Part shown: positions 6,348 to 14,696 of the stretch, in pieces
Layout: each line of letters opens with the position of its first letter
Numbering within the stretch: position 1 is the first letter of the stretch
Assembly: GCA_014379235.1 (NCBI GenBank)
Contig: JACMMD010000833.1
Coordinates: 1 to 24,934 of the forward strand
Reading direction: 5' to 3'
DNA: 24,934 nucleotides
Source: Anaerolineae bacterium
GTDB taxonomy: Bacteria; Chloroflexota; Anaerolineae; Aggregatilineales; Phototrophicaceae
The notes under the pieces: model-generated
Told to the model about the DNA's origin: nothing
What the model saw: the letters and a program-made list of their open reading frames with translations, nothing else
The model's database searches: none
Position numbers and translations under genes: made by a program

Positions 6348-7919
6348 TTGGCTGGTGAACGAATTCTAGTGGTTGATGACGGACGCGAAAACCGCGAATT
6401 CGTGGTTGAATACGTCCTGCAACCCAACGGCTATGAAGCGCTTGTGGCGAAAGACGGCAGAGAAGGTCTCGATATGGTGCTTAAGCATCAGCCTGACCTC
6501 ATTCTGCTTGATTTGCAAATGCCGCGCATGAACGGCATCGAAGTGTTGCAAGCGTTGTCCGAACGTAATCTCGATATTCCCGTTATTTTGATGACTTTTC
6601 ATGGCTCGGAAGAGGTCGCCATCGAGGTTTATCGACTCGGTGTGCGCGACTATGTGAAGAAGCCCTATTCGGTGGACGAAATGCTGGCGGCCATCGAGCG
6701 CAGCCTGACCGAAATCCGACTGCGGCGTGAGAAAGAAGCGCTTACCGAGCGCGTTATCTATGCCAATCGTGAACTGCAACAGCGGGTTCAAGAACTCAAC
6801 GTCCTCTACAGCGTCGGTAAGAACGTCACCGCTTTAGCTGACCTGAACCAACTGCTGCCCAACATCGTCGATGCCGCCGCGCAAGTCACCCACGCGGAAG
6901 AAGGCTACCTCTACCTGACTGAAGAGACGATATTACGCTGTCGGGCGCAGAAGCGTGTGAACAAGGCCCGCGCCGAAGCCGCCGACTTTGAAGCGAAAGA
7001 CCGTATCGCGTTACACGTCGCGCAGACGGGGCAAGCGATGATGCTCAATCCTGAACAATTGAACACCAGCGGCGTGGTTTCGCTGTCGTACACGCCGCTG
7101 GTGTTCCGCGAAAAGGCCATCGGCGTACTGGGCGTGCGAACCGTCACTGAAGGCGGGCACATCTTCACCAAGCACGACAGTGCCCTGCTGAGTGCCCTGT
7201 CTGATTACGCCGCGATTGCTATCGAAAATTCGCACAACTTCGAAGAACTGCAAAAGACCAGAGAGCGTGAAAGCGCGCAAATCCGCAGCACGTTCAAGCG
7301 CTTCGTACCGCCCTCTGTCGTAGACCGCGTGCTCGATCATCCCGAAACTTTGGAGCTTGGTGGCGCGCGGCAAGAAGTCACGATTCTGTTCGCGGACATT
7401 CGCGGTTACACCGCATGGGCCGAACATGCCCCGCCCGAACAGGTCATTGAAGTCCTGAACAATTACCTGAGTCTTGCCGCCGAAGTTGTTCTGGCGTGGC
7501 AGGGTACGCTGGATAAGTTCTTTGGCGATGGGCTGATGGCCATCTTCAACGCGCCCGATCAACAAGAAGACCATGCCATCCGTGCCGCTGTCGCCGCATT
7601 AGACCTTATCAGTGTGGCGAAAGAAATGTCCGAACGGCGCGGTTACAGCCTGTCGTTTAGCGTGGGACTGCATCTGGGCGAGGCTGTCGTCGGCTACGTA
7701 GGCACGGCGCAGGCCATGAACTACACCGCCATTGGCGACGTAGTGAACCTCGCCAAGCGGATTCAAGAACATGCCGCGCCGGGCCAAATTCTGATCACCG
7801 ACACCGTGCATGAACAGCTTGGGGAATTGGCGACCTCGCAACCGCTTGGTCAGCTCAAATTCAAGAACCGCCAACAGCCAGCAACAGTGTACGAGTTACA
7901 AGACATCAAGAACGACTAG
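6348..7919 (+). CDS. Receiver-GAF-adenylate cyclase
   Basis: The protein has 523 residues. The receiver domain (about 4-120) has Asp10-Asp11, phospho-acceptor Asp55 (LLDLQMPRMNG), Thr83 and Lys104/105. A coiled coil (about 120-152) leads to a GAF domain (about 153-295), a likely small-molecule or redox sensor. The linker STFKRFVPPSVV (314-325) precedes a class III cyclase domain at about 343-518. Metal ligands Asp350 (FADIRGYT) and Asp394 (FFGDG), ATP-specifying Lys390 and Thr460, and catalytic Asn467 and Arg471 are all present, so an active adenylate cyclase is expected. It shares linker and cyclase with the protein at 2101-3141 but has the extra GAF domain. It stands alone on the plus strand with no kinase beside it. 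Its kinase is unknown and might be one from the 974-5039 operon. Confidence 0.94.
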   Translation: MAGERILVVDDGRENREFVVEYVLQPNGYEALVAKDGREGLDMVLKHQPDLILLDLQMPRMNGIEVLQALSERNLDIPVILMTFHGSEEVAIEVYRLGVRDYVKKPYSVDEMLAAIERSLTEIRLRREKEALTERVIYANRELQQRVQELNVLYSVGKNVTALADLNQLLPNIVDAAAQVTHAEEGYLYLTEETILRCRAQKRVNKARAEAADFEAKDRIALHVAQTGQAMMLNPEQLNTSGVVSLSYTPLVFREKAIGVLGVRTVTEGGHIFTKHDSALLSALSDYAAIAIENSHNFEELQKTRERESAQIRSTFKRFVPPSVVDRVLDHPETLELGGARQEVTILFADIRGYTAWAEHAPPEQVIEVLNNYLSLAAEVVLAWQGTLDKFFGDGLMAIFNAPDQQEDHAIRAAVAALDLISVAKEMSERRGYSLSFSVGLHLGEAVVGYVGTAQAMNYTAIGDVVNLAKRIQEHAAPGQILITDTVHEQLGELATSQPLGQLKFKNRQQPATVYELQDIKND

Positions 7920-7941
7920 ACCAATCTGGCCAATACCGACT

Positions 7942-9333
7942 TTAGTTAGCGTCGTCCATGCCTTCTCGTGGGCGAAAGCTGAGAATCACAGGTGTGCCCT
8001 CGAACGGAAACTCCGCACGAATTTGATTTTCGAGAAAGCGCTTATAGCTGAAATGCACTAAGCGTGTATCGTTGACATGGAATAGGAACACCGGCGGATC
8101 TACCGCAACCTGTGTGGCAAAGAAGATTTTCAGACGTTTCACGCCTTTCGTCGGCGCGGGGTGCTTTTGCTGCGCGGCGCGCAGGATGCGGTTGAGTTCA
8201 GAAGTCGGGATACGGAAGTAACGCCCTTCCCAGATGCGATGTGCCGTCTCCAACACTTGATGAATACGCTGGCCGGTCTTGGCGCTGACGAAAATGATGG
8301 GCGCATAGGGCAAGAAGTGAAAGCGTTCCTCAACCTTCTTGGTGAACTCGACCATCGTGTGTTCGTCTTTCTCGATGGCATCCCACTTATTGACGACGAT
8401 GACTACGCTTTTGTTGGCTTCCATAATGAAGCCCGCGATATGCTCATCCTGCTCGGTGAGGCCCGTCTCGGCATCAAGCATCAGCAGCGCAACGTCCGCC
8501 CGCTCAATCGAGCGAATGGCCCGCAGAACGCTGTACTTCTCTACGCCCGACTCGATCTTGCCACGCTTGCGTATACCCGCCGTGTCGATCAGCATCACAG
8601 GCGTATCATGCCACATGATATTCGTGTCGATAGAGTCGCGGGTTGTTCCGGCAATCGGGCTGACAATCACACGCTCTTCGCCAAGTAGATGATTCAACAT
8701 GCTGCTCTTACCGACGTTGGGACGTCCGACAATGGCGACTTTCATCGTGTTCTCGTCGTCGGGTTCACTCTCATCGACGGGAAGATTCTGGAAAACTTCG
8801 ACCACGCTGTCCAGCAGGTCGCCCACGCCGAGTCCGTGTATCGCGCTGATCGGGAACACCTGCCCCAAACCGAGCGCGTAGAATTCATAGGCGTCATTGT
8901 TACGCCCTAGATTGTCGCTTTTGTTGGCGGCGATGAAAATCGGTTTGTCATCGACATTGGTACGGCGCAGAATGTCCGCGATTTCCTCATCCGCGCCCGT
9001 GAGTCCATTCGACGTATCTACCATCAAAACAATCACATCGGCCTCGCGGATGGCCGCTAACGACTGCGCTTTCATCTCCTCGATGAAGTTCGCGCTGTCC
9101 TCAGCGAGGGGTAAAACTTCACCCACTCCAGTCGGCTGATAAACTTCGATACCGCCGGTATCGACCACATAGAAATCGATGCCGTTCCAGTCGGACTGAC
9201 CCTGAATACGGTCTCGTGTCGTGCCGGGGCGATCATCGGTTACAGCGTGGCGCTGACCAACAAGTCGGTTAAACAGCGTACTCTTGCCTACATTGGGGCG
9301 GCCCACAAGGGCTACCAGAGGTTTACGTGCCAT
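7942..9333 (-). CDS. der: Ribosome biogenesis GTPase Der (EngA)
   Basis: From the ATG at 9333 the protein has 463 residues, normal for Der. It carries two tandem GTPase domains. The first has G1 GRPNVGKS at 11-18, DTGG at 58-61 and NKSD at 137-140. The second has G1 GRPNVGKS at 203-210, DTAG at 250-253 and NKWD at 315-318. A C-terminal KH-like domain (about 372-455) completes the family arrangement, which acts in 50S subunit assembly. An upstream in-frame TTG at 9351 would add six residues with no better ribosome binding site, so ATG is chosen. An extended -10 box lies at 9370-9378. The gene converges on the receiver-GAF-cyclase gene, with 22 bases between the two stop codons. Confidence 0.97.
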   Translation of the reverse strand: MARKPLVALVGRPNVGKSTLFNRLVGQRHAVTDDRPGTTRDRIQGQSDWNGIDFYVVDTGGIEVYQPTGVGEVLPLAEDSANFIEEMKAQSLAAIREADVIVLMVDTSNGLTGADEEIADILRRTNVDDKPIFIAANKSDNLGRNNDAYEFYALGLGQVFPISAIHGLGVGDLLDSVVEVFQNLPVDESEPDDENTMKVAIVGRPNVGKSSMLNHLLGEERVIVSPIAGTTRDSIDTNIMWHDTPVMLIDTAGIRKRGKIESGVEKYSVLRAIRSIERADVALLMLDAETGLTEQDEHIAGFIMEANKSVVIVVNKWDAIEKDEHTMVEFTKKVEERFHFLPYAPIIFVSAKTGQRIHQVLETAHRIWEGRYFRIPTSELNRILRAAQQKHPAPTKGVKRLKIFFATQVAVDPPVFLFHVNDTRLVHFSYKRFLENQIRAEFPFEGTPVILSFRPREGMDDAN

Positions 9334-9369
9334 ACTACACTTAACTTTCAAATTGAATTCGCGGCTTTG

Positions 9370-9378
9370 ATTCTATCA
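9370..9378 (-). promoter_or_regulatory. Extended -10 promoter of der
   Basis: TGATAGAAT on the minus strand (TG one base before the hexamer TAGAAT) is an extended -10 element. The expected transcript start gives a leader of about 30 bases before the der ATG. The -35 region is poor, as is common with extended -10 promoters. I see no convincing plus-strand promoter for the HAD gene in the same 108-base gap. Confidence 0.5.
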
Positions 9379-9441
9379 GAGTGGCGTAGTATTTGCGTAT
9401 GCGAGTTTAGCGCCAAAACCGGACAAGGTAGGAACAACGAT

Positions 9442-10047
9442 ATGCCAATTCGAGCGGTTGTTTTTGACATTGGCGGTGTGCTGGAAATCACGCCCAACCT
9501 CAGCATGATTGAGAAGTGGGAGCAGCAGCTAGGGCTAAATCCCGGCGAAATTATGATACGCTGCGAAACACTCTGGCACGATGGTAGTATCGGCACGATT
9601 TCAGAGGCAGACATTCACAAAGCTATTAGCGCGCTTCTGAGCATAGATAGCGCGCAAGTTGAAGCGTTTATGGCCGATATGTGGATAGAGTATCTTGGTG
9701 AACTCAATGCTGAACTCACCGACTACTTTCGCGGTCTGCGATCACGCTGCCAAACGGCTATCCTCAGCAACAGTTTCGTCGGCGCAAGGGAGCGCGAAAT
9801 CGAGCGCTATCACTTCGATGAAATGACCGACCACATCATCTATTCGCATGAAGTGGGGCTGTCCAAGCCGGATCGACGCATTTACGAATTGACCTGTGAA
9901 CGGCTGAACGTGCAGCCAACCGAGATGATTTTCGTCGATAATGTCGAAGCGAACATCAGTGCCGCCCGCGAGTTGGGTATCCACGCTATTCTATTCAAGG
10001 ATAACGCGCAGGCCATCGCAGACATAGAAGCGCTGCTGCAAGGCTAA
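9442..10047 (+). CDS. HAD-superfamily phosphatase
   Basis: The protein has 201 residues. The HAD motifs are in order: motif I FDIGGVL with nucleophile Asp9, motif II ILSNS with Ser109, motif III Lys142 (SKPDRRIY) and motif IV IFVDNVEAN with Asp166. Residue 11 is Gly rather than the second Asp, a pattern also seen in YihX-like sugar phosphatases and epoxide-hydrolase-like HADs. A helical cap of about 70 residues lies between motifs I and II. The substrate cannot be assigned. The ATG at 9442 has AGGTAGGA 8 bases upstream. The reading frame extends left into der, but that part is out of family and is rejected. The TAA stop shares two bases with the stop of convergent cdaR. Confidence 0.9.
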   Translation: MPIRAVVFDIGGVLEITPNLSMIEKWEQQLGLNPGEIMIRCETLWHDGSIGTISEADIHKAISALLSIDSAQVEAFMADMWIEYLGELNAELTDYFRGLRSRCQTAILSNSFVGAREREIERYHFDEMTDHIIYSHEVGLSKPDRRIYELTCERLNVQPTEMIFVDNVEANISAARELGIHAILFKDNAQAIADIEALLQG

Positions 10048-11366
10048 TTGTCGCTATCGTCGGTAGCTTCAGGGGTTGTTTCCGGTGGAGCTTCGGTCTC
10101 GACTTCGAGCGTTACAACTTCGGCTTCGATAATCACCACATCAATTTCAACCGGAAGGATGGCGATGTCATCCGGCGATACCTGCCCGCCGCTGATGGCC
10201 GCGACAGGCGCAACCTGATAGCTGCCTTCAACGCGACCATTCAAATCAACCGCCGCCCGGATGTTGGACGGCACAAGCAGGTCAAGAAGCGGCTGCGGGC
10301 CGGTGACGATGACCGTCACTTGGCTGGGGACAAGGGTCGCGCTGAAACCATCTTCCAAGCCGATCACCTCGACAGGGATAGCGTCAAACGGACGACTGGC
10401 CGTCAGCGCCGTGATTTCGACGGATACCGTGACGTTTTGCCCGCTCACCAGAAATATATCGGGGTTCGGTAACTCAATCGGTACGGTCACTTCAAACGTG
10501 CCCGTGCGCCCTGCCAGATCAATTGGTGCGGTGGAAACCGTTCCCGGCAGTCCGGCCAGCACATCAGGCGGGCCGCTGACGAGTATAGTCTGCGGTTCAT
10601 AGGTGAACGACACCATCTGATAGCCGTCCGGCAGCGAGCCTGTGAACTCACCCGGCGTCACACGTACTTCACGGAAATCCGCCCGCGAACGAACATCCAC
10701 ATTCACATGAACAACCTGCGGGTCAAGCGTCACATCTGTAACCACATTGCCATCGGCGTCAATAGGCACAGGGCGAACGTCATCTTCAAACGGGGCGCGC
10801 ACGCCGCCAAGATCAAGCTCGACATTGGCAGCAACCACTTGTTCAACCTTGCTGACTGCTCCGCTCACTTCTAGCTGGGCCACATCGAACACCGGATTAT
10901 CGCGCTCAAAACCAGCGGGCGGCTCTTGTGAGACGATTCCCACTACCGGAATATAACGTTCTCGCGCTTCTTCCAGCGTGACCGTGATCTGACGCGGCAG
11001 CGTATCGGCCACGACCACCTGCTCACGCGCCACCTGCCATTGCAGTTCGACAACGTGTGTACCCGGCCCCAAGCCGCTGAGATCGGCCCATAGTACGATG
11101 TCGTCGGTGGTCAGTAGATCAAGCACCGAACTCTGCGCCCGAACGATCACGCCAGCGCTGCGCGTCGGTGTGTTGGTGATGAGCAAACCCTCGTCAGGCT
11201 CAAGCTGTACGGAAACCCGATCCGGTAAACGCTCCTGCTGAATGGGGTCTAGCTGCGAAGTAGCCAATACCCACACGAAAAACGCCAGTATCAGCGAAAC
11301 CAGAAACCACATCAAATTGTTGACGAGTACGGGGCTGAGTGGGATTAATCTCGATTTGCTCTGCAT
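10044..11366 (-). CDS. cdaR: YbbR-domain protein, likely CdaR regulator of CdaA
   Basis: From the ATG at 11366 the protein has 440 residues. One N-terminal membrane anchor (about 14-36, NLMWFLVSLILAFFVWVLA) is followed outside the cell by about four YbbR repeats of 75-95 residues, each with the pattern of a Val-rich strand, a YxxxPxxVxVxGP-like turn and a closing strand. An acidic Glu/Thr/Pro tail ends the chain. YbbR proteins such as CdaR bind and modulate the diadenylate cyclase CdaA at the membrane. The gene lies 19 bases after cdaA, the standard order. The frame is open upstream to 11525, inside cdaA, but the residues there look like out-of-frame cdaA sequence, so the internal ATG is chosen. 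The glmM gene that often follows this pair is absent. Confidence 0.88.
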   Translation of the reverse strand: MQSKSRLIPLSPVLVNNLMWFLVSLILAFFVWVLATSQLDPIQQERLPDRVSVQLEPDEGLLITNTPTRSAGVIVRAQSSVLDLLTTDDIVLWADLSGLGPGTHVVELQWQVAREQVVVADTLPRQITVTLEEARERYIPVVGIVSQEPPAGFERDNPVFDVAQLEVSGAVSKVEQVVAANVELDLGGVRAPFEDDVRPVPIDADGNVVTDVTLDPQVVHVNVDVRSRADFREVRVTPGEFTGSLPDGYQMVSFTYEPQTILVSGPPDVLAGLPGTVSTAPIDLAGRTGTFEVTVPIELPNPDIFLVSGQNVTVSVEITALTASRPFDAIPVEVIGLEDGFSATLVPSQVTVIVTGPQPLLDLLVPSNIRAAVDLNGRVEGSYQVAPVAAISGGQVSPDDIAILPVEIDVVIIEAEVVTLEVETEAPPETTPEATDDSDN

Positions 11367-11385
11367 AGCTTCGCGCTGCCCGGCC

Positions 11386-12252
11386 CTAAGCCTGATTCCG
11401 TTCGGGGCGCAGGCGATTGCGGATTTCATCAGCCCATTCACGAACGCGGGCCCACATGGGTATGCTCGGCTTACGCTCAGGGTTATACAGGGCGTTGAGG
11501 ATGGTTCGCAGGCGTTTGGGGTCAAGGCGCGGGATCATGCGCCCGCCGTCGGTGATAGCGATTTTGCCCGTTTCTTCGGAGACGACGACGCAAATCGCAT
11601 CGCTCACTTCGCTGATGCCGAGCGCGGCCCGATGGCGTGTACCGAGCTTGCGATCTGGCAAGTTACGGCTGGCCGTCAGGGGCAGCACCGAGGCCGCCGA
11701 AGCGATGCGCCCGTTACCGCTGATAATGGCCGCGCCGTCGTGGAGTTCGGTTTTCGGCCAGAAAACGGTCAAAAGAATTTGCGAACTCACTTCACTGTCC
11801 AGCGGAATACCCGTGCGAATATACTCTTGCAGGCTGCTGTTACGCTCCAAAACGATCAGCGCGCCATGCCGACGCTCTGATAATTTCTCCGCTGCCTGAC
11901 AAATGTCTTCAATGACTTTGGCGCGCAGGGTTTCCGGCGGACGACGGTTGTTGAGCAGCACTCCGGCGCGGCCTAAGCGCTCTAAGGCGCGGCGCAGTTC
12001 CGGTTGAAAAATCACCGGAATGGCCACGGCCAACACCGTCAGCGCATTGCCGAGCAGCCAACGCAGAGCCAGCAGTTGGAACACGTTGGAGACAACCACC
12101 ATGCCCGCCAGCACGATCACCATGCCGCGCAGCAGCACCACAGCCTGCGTCCCGCGAATGAAAAAACTCGCGCCGAAAAAGAGCATCGCCACGAGTAAAA
12201 TGTCGACAATGGCGGTTGGCGTTAGGTTGCTGATTGCCCAAGCCAGTTCCAC
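11386..12252 (-). CDS. cdaA: Diadenylate cyclase CdaA (DAC domain, membrane-bound)
   Basis: The protein has 288 residues. Three membrane helices (about 15-33, 37-55, 60-82) precede the cytoplasmic DAC domain at about 105-255. Key motifs are DGA at 172-174 (LHDGAAII) and RHR at 206-208 (GTRHRAALGISE), which bind and condense two ATP molecules into c-di-AMP. Length and layout match the CdaA (YbbP) family. The signal molecule usually controls potassium and osmolyte transport and cell wall balance. The start is GTG, with AGGA 6 bases upstream (12259-12262). A TATAAT box lies 40 bases upstream of the start, and two small palindromes lie beyond it. cdaR follows after 19 bases, so the two form an operon. 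Confidence 0.97.
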   Translation of the reverse strand: MELAWAISNLTPTAIVDILLVAMLFFGASFFIRGTQAVVLLRGMVIVLAGMVVVSNVFQLLALRWLLGNALTVLAVAIPVIFQPELRRALERLGRAGVLLNNRRPPETLRAKVIEDICQAAEKLSERRHGALIVLERNSSLQEYIRTGIPLDSEVSSQILLTVFWPKTELHDGAAIISGNGRIASAASVLPLTASRNLPDRKLGTRHRAALGISEVSDAICVVVSEETGKIAITDGGRMIPRLDPKRLRTILNALYNPERKPSIPMWARVREWADEIRNRLRPERNQA

Positions 12253-12292
12253 GACAAATCCTGATCTTCTAACTTACGAATAGTTAATTTTG

Positions 12293-12298
12293 ATTATA
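12293..12298 (-). promoter_or_regulatory. -10 box of the cdaA-cdaR operon
   Basis: A perfect TATAAT on the minus strand lies 40 bases before the GTG start of cdaA. The sequence 17 bases further upstream (CTCTTA) is a poor -35 and falls inside a 12-base palindrome, suggesting control by a DNA-binding protein. Confidence 0.6.
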
Positions 12299-12310
12299 AC
12301 TCAGAACGTC

Positions 12311-12337
12311 TCTCTTAAGAGATGTAATCTCAGAGAT
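12311..12337. promoter_or_regulatory. Two adjacent palindromes upstream of cdaA, candidate operators
   Basis: TCTCTTAAGAGA (12311-12322) is a perfect 12-base palindrome. ATCTC-A-GAGAT (12327-12337) is a second one with a single central base. Their centres are about 15.5 bases apart, and both share AGAGAT. They cover the -35 position of the cdaA promoter. A transcription factor site is the simplest reading; hairpins in the 3' region of the TPR mRNA are the alternative. Confidence 0.4.
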
Positions 12338-12351
12338 GCGAAACCGTCTGA

Positions 12352-12368
12352 CGGCGCAGTTTGCGCCG
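12352..12368 (-). other. Hairpin after the TPR gene, possible weak terminator
   Basis: CGGCGCA / TGCGCCG form a perfect 7-bp GC-rich stem with a 3-base loop, 34 bases past the stop of the TPR gene. No T run follows on the minus strand, so it may be a 3' end stabiliser or Rho-linked structure rather than an intrinsic terminator. Confidence 0.3.
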
Positions 12369-12402
12369 CCAACGGTAAACAGACTAATTACACTCGAACT
12401 TC

Positions 12403-14667
12403 TCAGCGCGCCGGGTTCGACCCCGTAAGCTGGGCCAGCAGCTTGAGGTAATCGTCGATGCCATCCGGCTTGAGGGCGATGATCTGGCGAATGGTGTTGA
12501 TCGCATCCTGATGCAGCCCTGCTTCGAGTTGAAGCTCACCCAGCGCGTCAAGCTGCATGATGGCATCTTTCTTGCGCCCTAGCTGGCGATAGATGGCCGC
12601 CAAACGCGAACGCAGTCCGGTATCGTTGGGGTACAACGTCACCAGTTCTTCGAGCAGTTGCAGGATGCGGTTGACCTGCTTGTTCTTGGCGTAGATGCTC
12701 AACAGTTGGTCAAGCCGCTTGACGGCCTCAACCTGATTACCCTGCCGATAGTTGAGGTCAATCAGCATACGCCGCGCCCGCTCGTCTGTCGGCGCAAGCT
12801 CAACAATTTCTTCGTAAGCCTTCTGCGCCCGACGCAGGTCAAGGCGAATCTGGTCGATGTCCGCGAGACGGTGCTTGATACGCACGATCTTGTCCGTGGA
12901 TGCACCGACACGGTTGGCCATGCGCTCCGCCAGCGTGAAAGTATCCCGCGACATCTCGAAGTTGCTCAACTGGTGATAGGTGTCGGCAAGATCGATGTAT
13001 TGATCGAGCGCTTCATCCCAGCGTTCTTCGGTTTCCAGCAGTTCAATCAAGCTCTTGCGGATCGAGATATCGAGCGGTGCACTCTCCAACACTTCGCTGA
13101 GGATGGCGGTGGCGCGGTCATTTTCGCCGCGCACCATGTAGGATTTAGCGACAACATTGTACTTGGTGATCGCTTGGCGAACACGCCCTTCACGCATCAT
13201 GACATCTGCCATACGAATGTGTACGGGTAGATACAGTGGCGAAAACTCGACGGCGCGGTGAGCCTCGTCCATCGCCAGCGTATACAACCCCTGCCGGATA
13301 TGGCGATCAATGCGCGAGACCAAGCGCGTGAGTTCATCACTGCGGCTGGCGACCAGAATATCAATCGCGCCCTGTTCGCCTTCCTCTTTCATGGTCTCTT
13401 CAAGCTGGCGGCGCGTCTCGATAATGCGCTGCTTCCAATCCAGCCCTTCGAGCAGGCTGTTGAAGCGGCGGTTGACCGCTTCGAGCGCGTCGTCGGGGCG
13501 AGCGTCCAGCGCATCCTGTAAGCGCTTATACATCGCGCTGATCTGCTTAACTTCGTCATCGGCCAGCGCATCCATGCTGTCTACCGTTTGGATGCTCTGA
13601 ATCAGATAGCGCATAGCTTGACGCTGCTTATGCATCAGGACATGCGCCATACCAAGCGCGTGATATGCGCCTGCCGCCAACTCTGGTTGGTTGGTGGCAT
13701 CGTTCAGATATCGAATCGCGGCTTCGGGCTGTTCACGCAGCAGCAGCAGCGCGCCGAGACTCATTTTCAACGCGGGATGCCGCAGTTTGGCATCGGCACG
13801 TTGATAGGCTTCAATCGCTTCGTCAAAATATTCTTGTCGTTGTAATTCCATGCCTTGCAGTGCATCGCCGCCCGCCGCATCCAAGCGCCCACTTTCGATG
13901 ACGTGAGAGGCCAACATGCCGAGCGCCAAACCCATTGCCTCGCCCAATGGGCCGAGTGGATTGGAATCGCTGATAACCTGCGCGTCTTCAACTTCCGCAA
14001 ATAGATCGCTAAAACCCGCCCTGCTGCGCTGCTCGGCGTGGCTGTCACCGCCCTCGTCATCCGGCGGCAAAATCGTACCGCCCGTCTCCAACGCCCGCAG
14101 CGTGTTCAATGCCTGCGTGTTGCGACGGTCTAAGCGCAAAGCACGGTGAACCGCTTTGGTTGCCTTATCGTTGTCGCCTGCGCGATGGAAGTTGAACGCC
14201 AGCATCAGGTATTCTCGGATGGCGCGCTTCTTATCGCCAATGCGCTCGTAAGCCTGCGCCAGCTTGGCATGGATGCCGATCAAACCCGGCGTCAAACGGG
14301 TTGCCCGTTCCCAATTGCTGATCGCTTTATCAAGATCGCGCTGTTGCAGATACAGTTCCGACACGTTGACGTACTGCTGCGCTGCTTCACGCAGGCGGCC
14401 CATACGTTCCAGCACATCGGCGCTTTTTTCTAGCGGAATGGGGTCTTCGCGGGAAAGTTGATGGGCGCGTGTATACACACGCAGCGAATCTTCTAACCGC
14501 CCCATTTCCAAAAGCGCGAGGCCCAGATGGTTATGCGCGTCGGGGTCTTCCGGGAACTCTCGGATGGCCTGACTATAGGCTTGAACTGCCGAAGCCCAGT
14601 TCAAATCCCATGCAGAACTATGGCCCGCGTTCATGGCGTTTTCGTAGGCTTCACGATTTCCCGGCAT
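12403..14667 (-). CDS. Large tetratricopeptide repeat (TPR) protein
   Basis: The protein has 754 residues. It has no signal peptide or membrane segment and is built almost entirely of helical TPR units. Repeats are clear at the N-terminus (about 20-200, for example the helix WDLNWASAVQAYSQAI and the DPDAHNHLGLALLEMGR turn), in the middle (about 270-400) and at the C-terminus (about 450-745, for example LYLPVHIRMADVMMREGR). An acidic, less ordered stretch near 195-240 separates the first two blocks. No enzyme domain is present, so it is likely a scaffold or adaptor, and its partner is unknown. It starts with ATG 29 bases after the stop of argF and is probably cotranscribed with it. That pairing does not by itself suggest a function. 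Confidence 0.88.
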   Translation of the reverse strand: MPGNREAYENAMNAGHSSAWDLNWASAVQAYSQAIREFPEDPDAHNHLGLALLEMGRLEDSLRVYTRAHQLSREDPIPLEKSADVLERMGRLREAAQQYVNVSELYLQQRDLDKAISNWERATRLTPGLIGIHAKLAQAYERIGDKKRAIREYLMLAFNFHRAGDNDKATKAVHRALRLDRRNTQALNTLRALETGGTILPPDDEGGDSHAEQRSRAGFSDLFAEVEDAQVISDSNPLGPLGEAMGLALGMLASHVIESGRLDAAGGDALQGMELQRQEYFDEAIEAYQRADAKLRHPALKMSLGALLLLREQPEAAIRYLNDATNQPELAAGAYHALGMAHVLMHKQRQAMRYLIQSIQTVDSMDALADDEVKQISAMYKRLQDALDARPDDALEAVNRRFNSLLEGLDWKQRIIETRRQLEETMKEEGEQGAIDILVASRSDELTRLVSRIDRHIRQGLYTLAMDEAHRAVEFSPLYLPVHIRMADVMMREGRVRQAITKYNVVAKSYMVRGENDRATAILSEVLESAPLDISIRKSLIELLETEERWDEALDQYIDLADTYHQLSNFEMSRDTFTLAERMANRVGASTDKIVRIKHRLADIDQIRLDLRRAQKAYEEIVELAPTDERARRMLIDLNYRQGNQVEAVKRLDQLLSIYAKNKQVNRILQLLEELVTLYPNDTGLRSRLAAIYRQLGRKKDAIMQLDALGELQLEAGLHQDAINTIRQIIALKPDGIDDYLKLLAQLTGSNPAR

Positions 14668-14696
14668 GTTTATTTGCTCTCGCTGTTACTTCGTCA

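Noticed and set aside
9247..9441. N-terminal extension of the HAD protein reaching into der
   Set aside because: The HAD domain begins at the ATG at 9442, which has a good ribosome binding site; the upstream part is the reverse of the der 5' end.
11367..11525. N-terminal extension of CdaR overlapping cdaA
   Set aside because: The residues match out-of-frame cdaA coding sequence, and the extension would place 53 polar residues before the membrane anchor.
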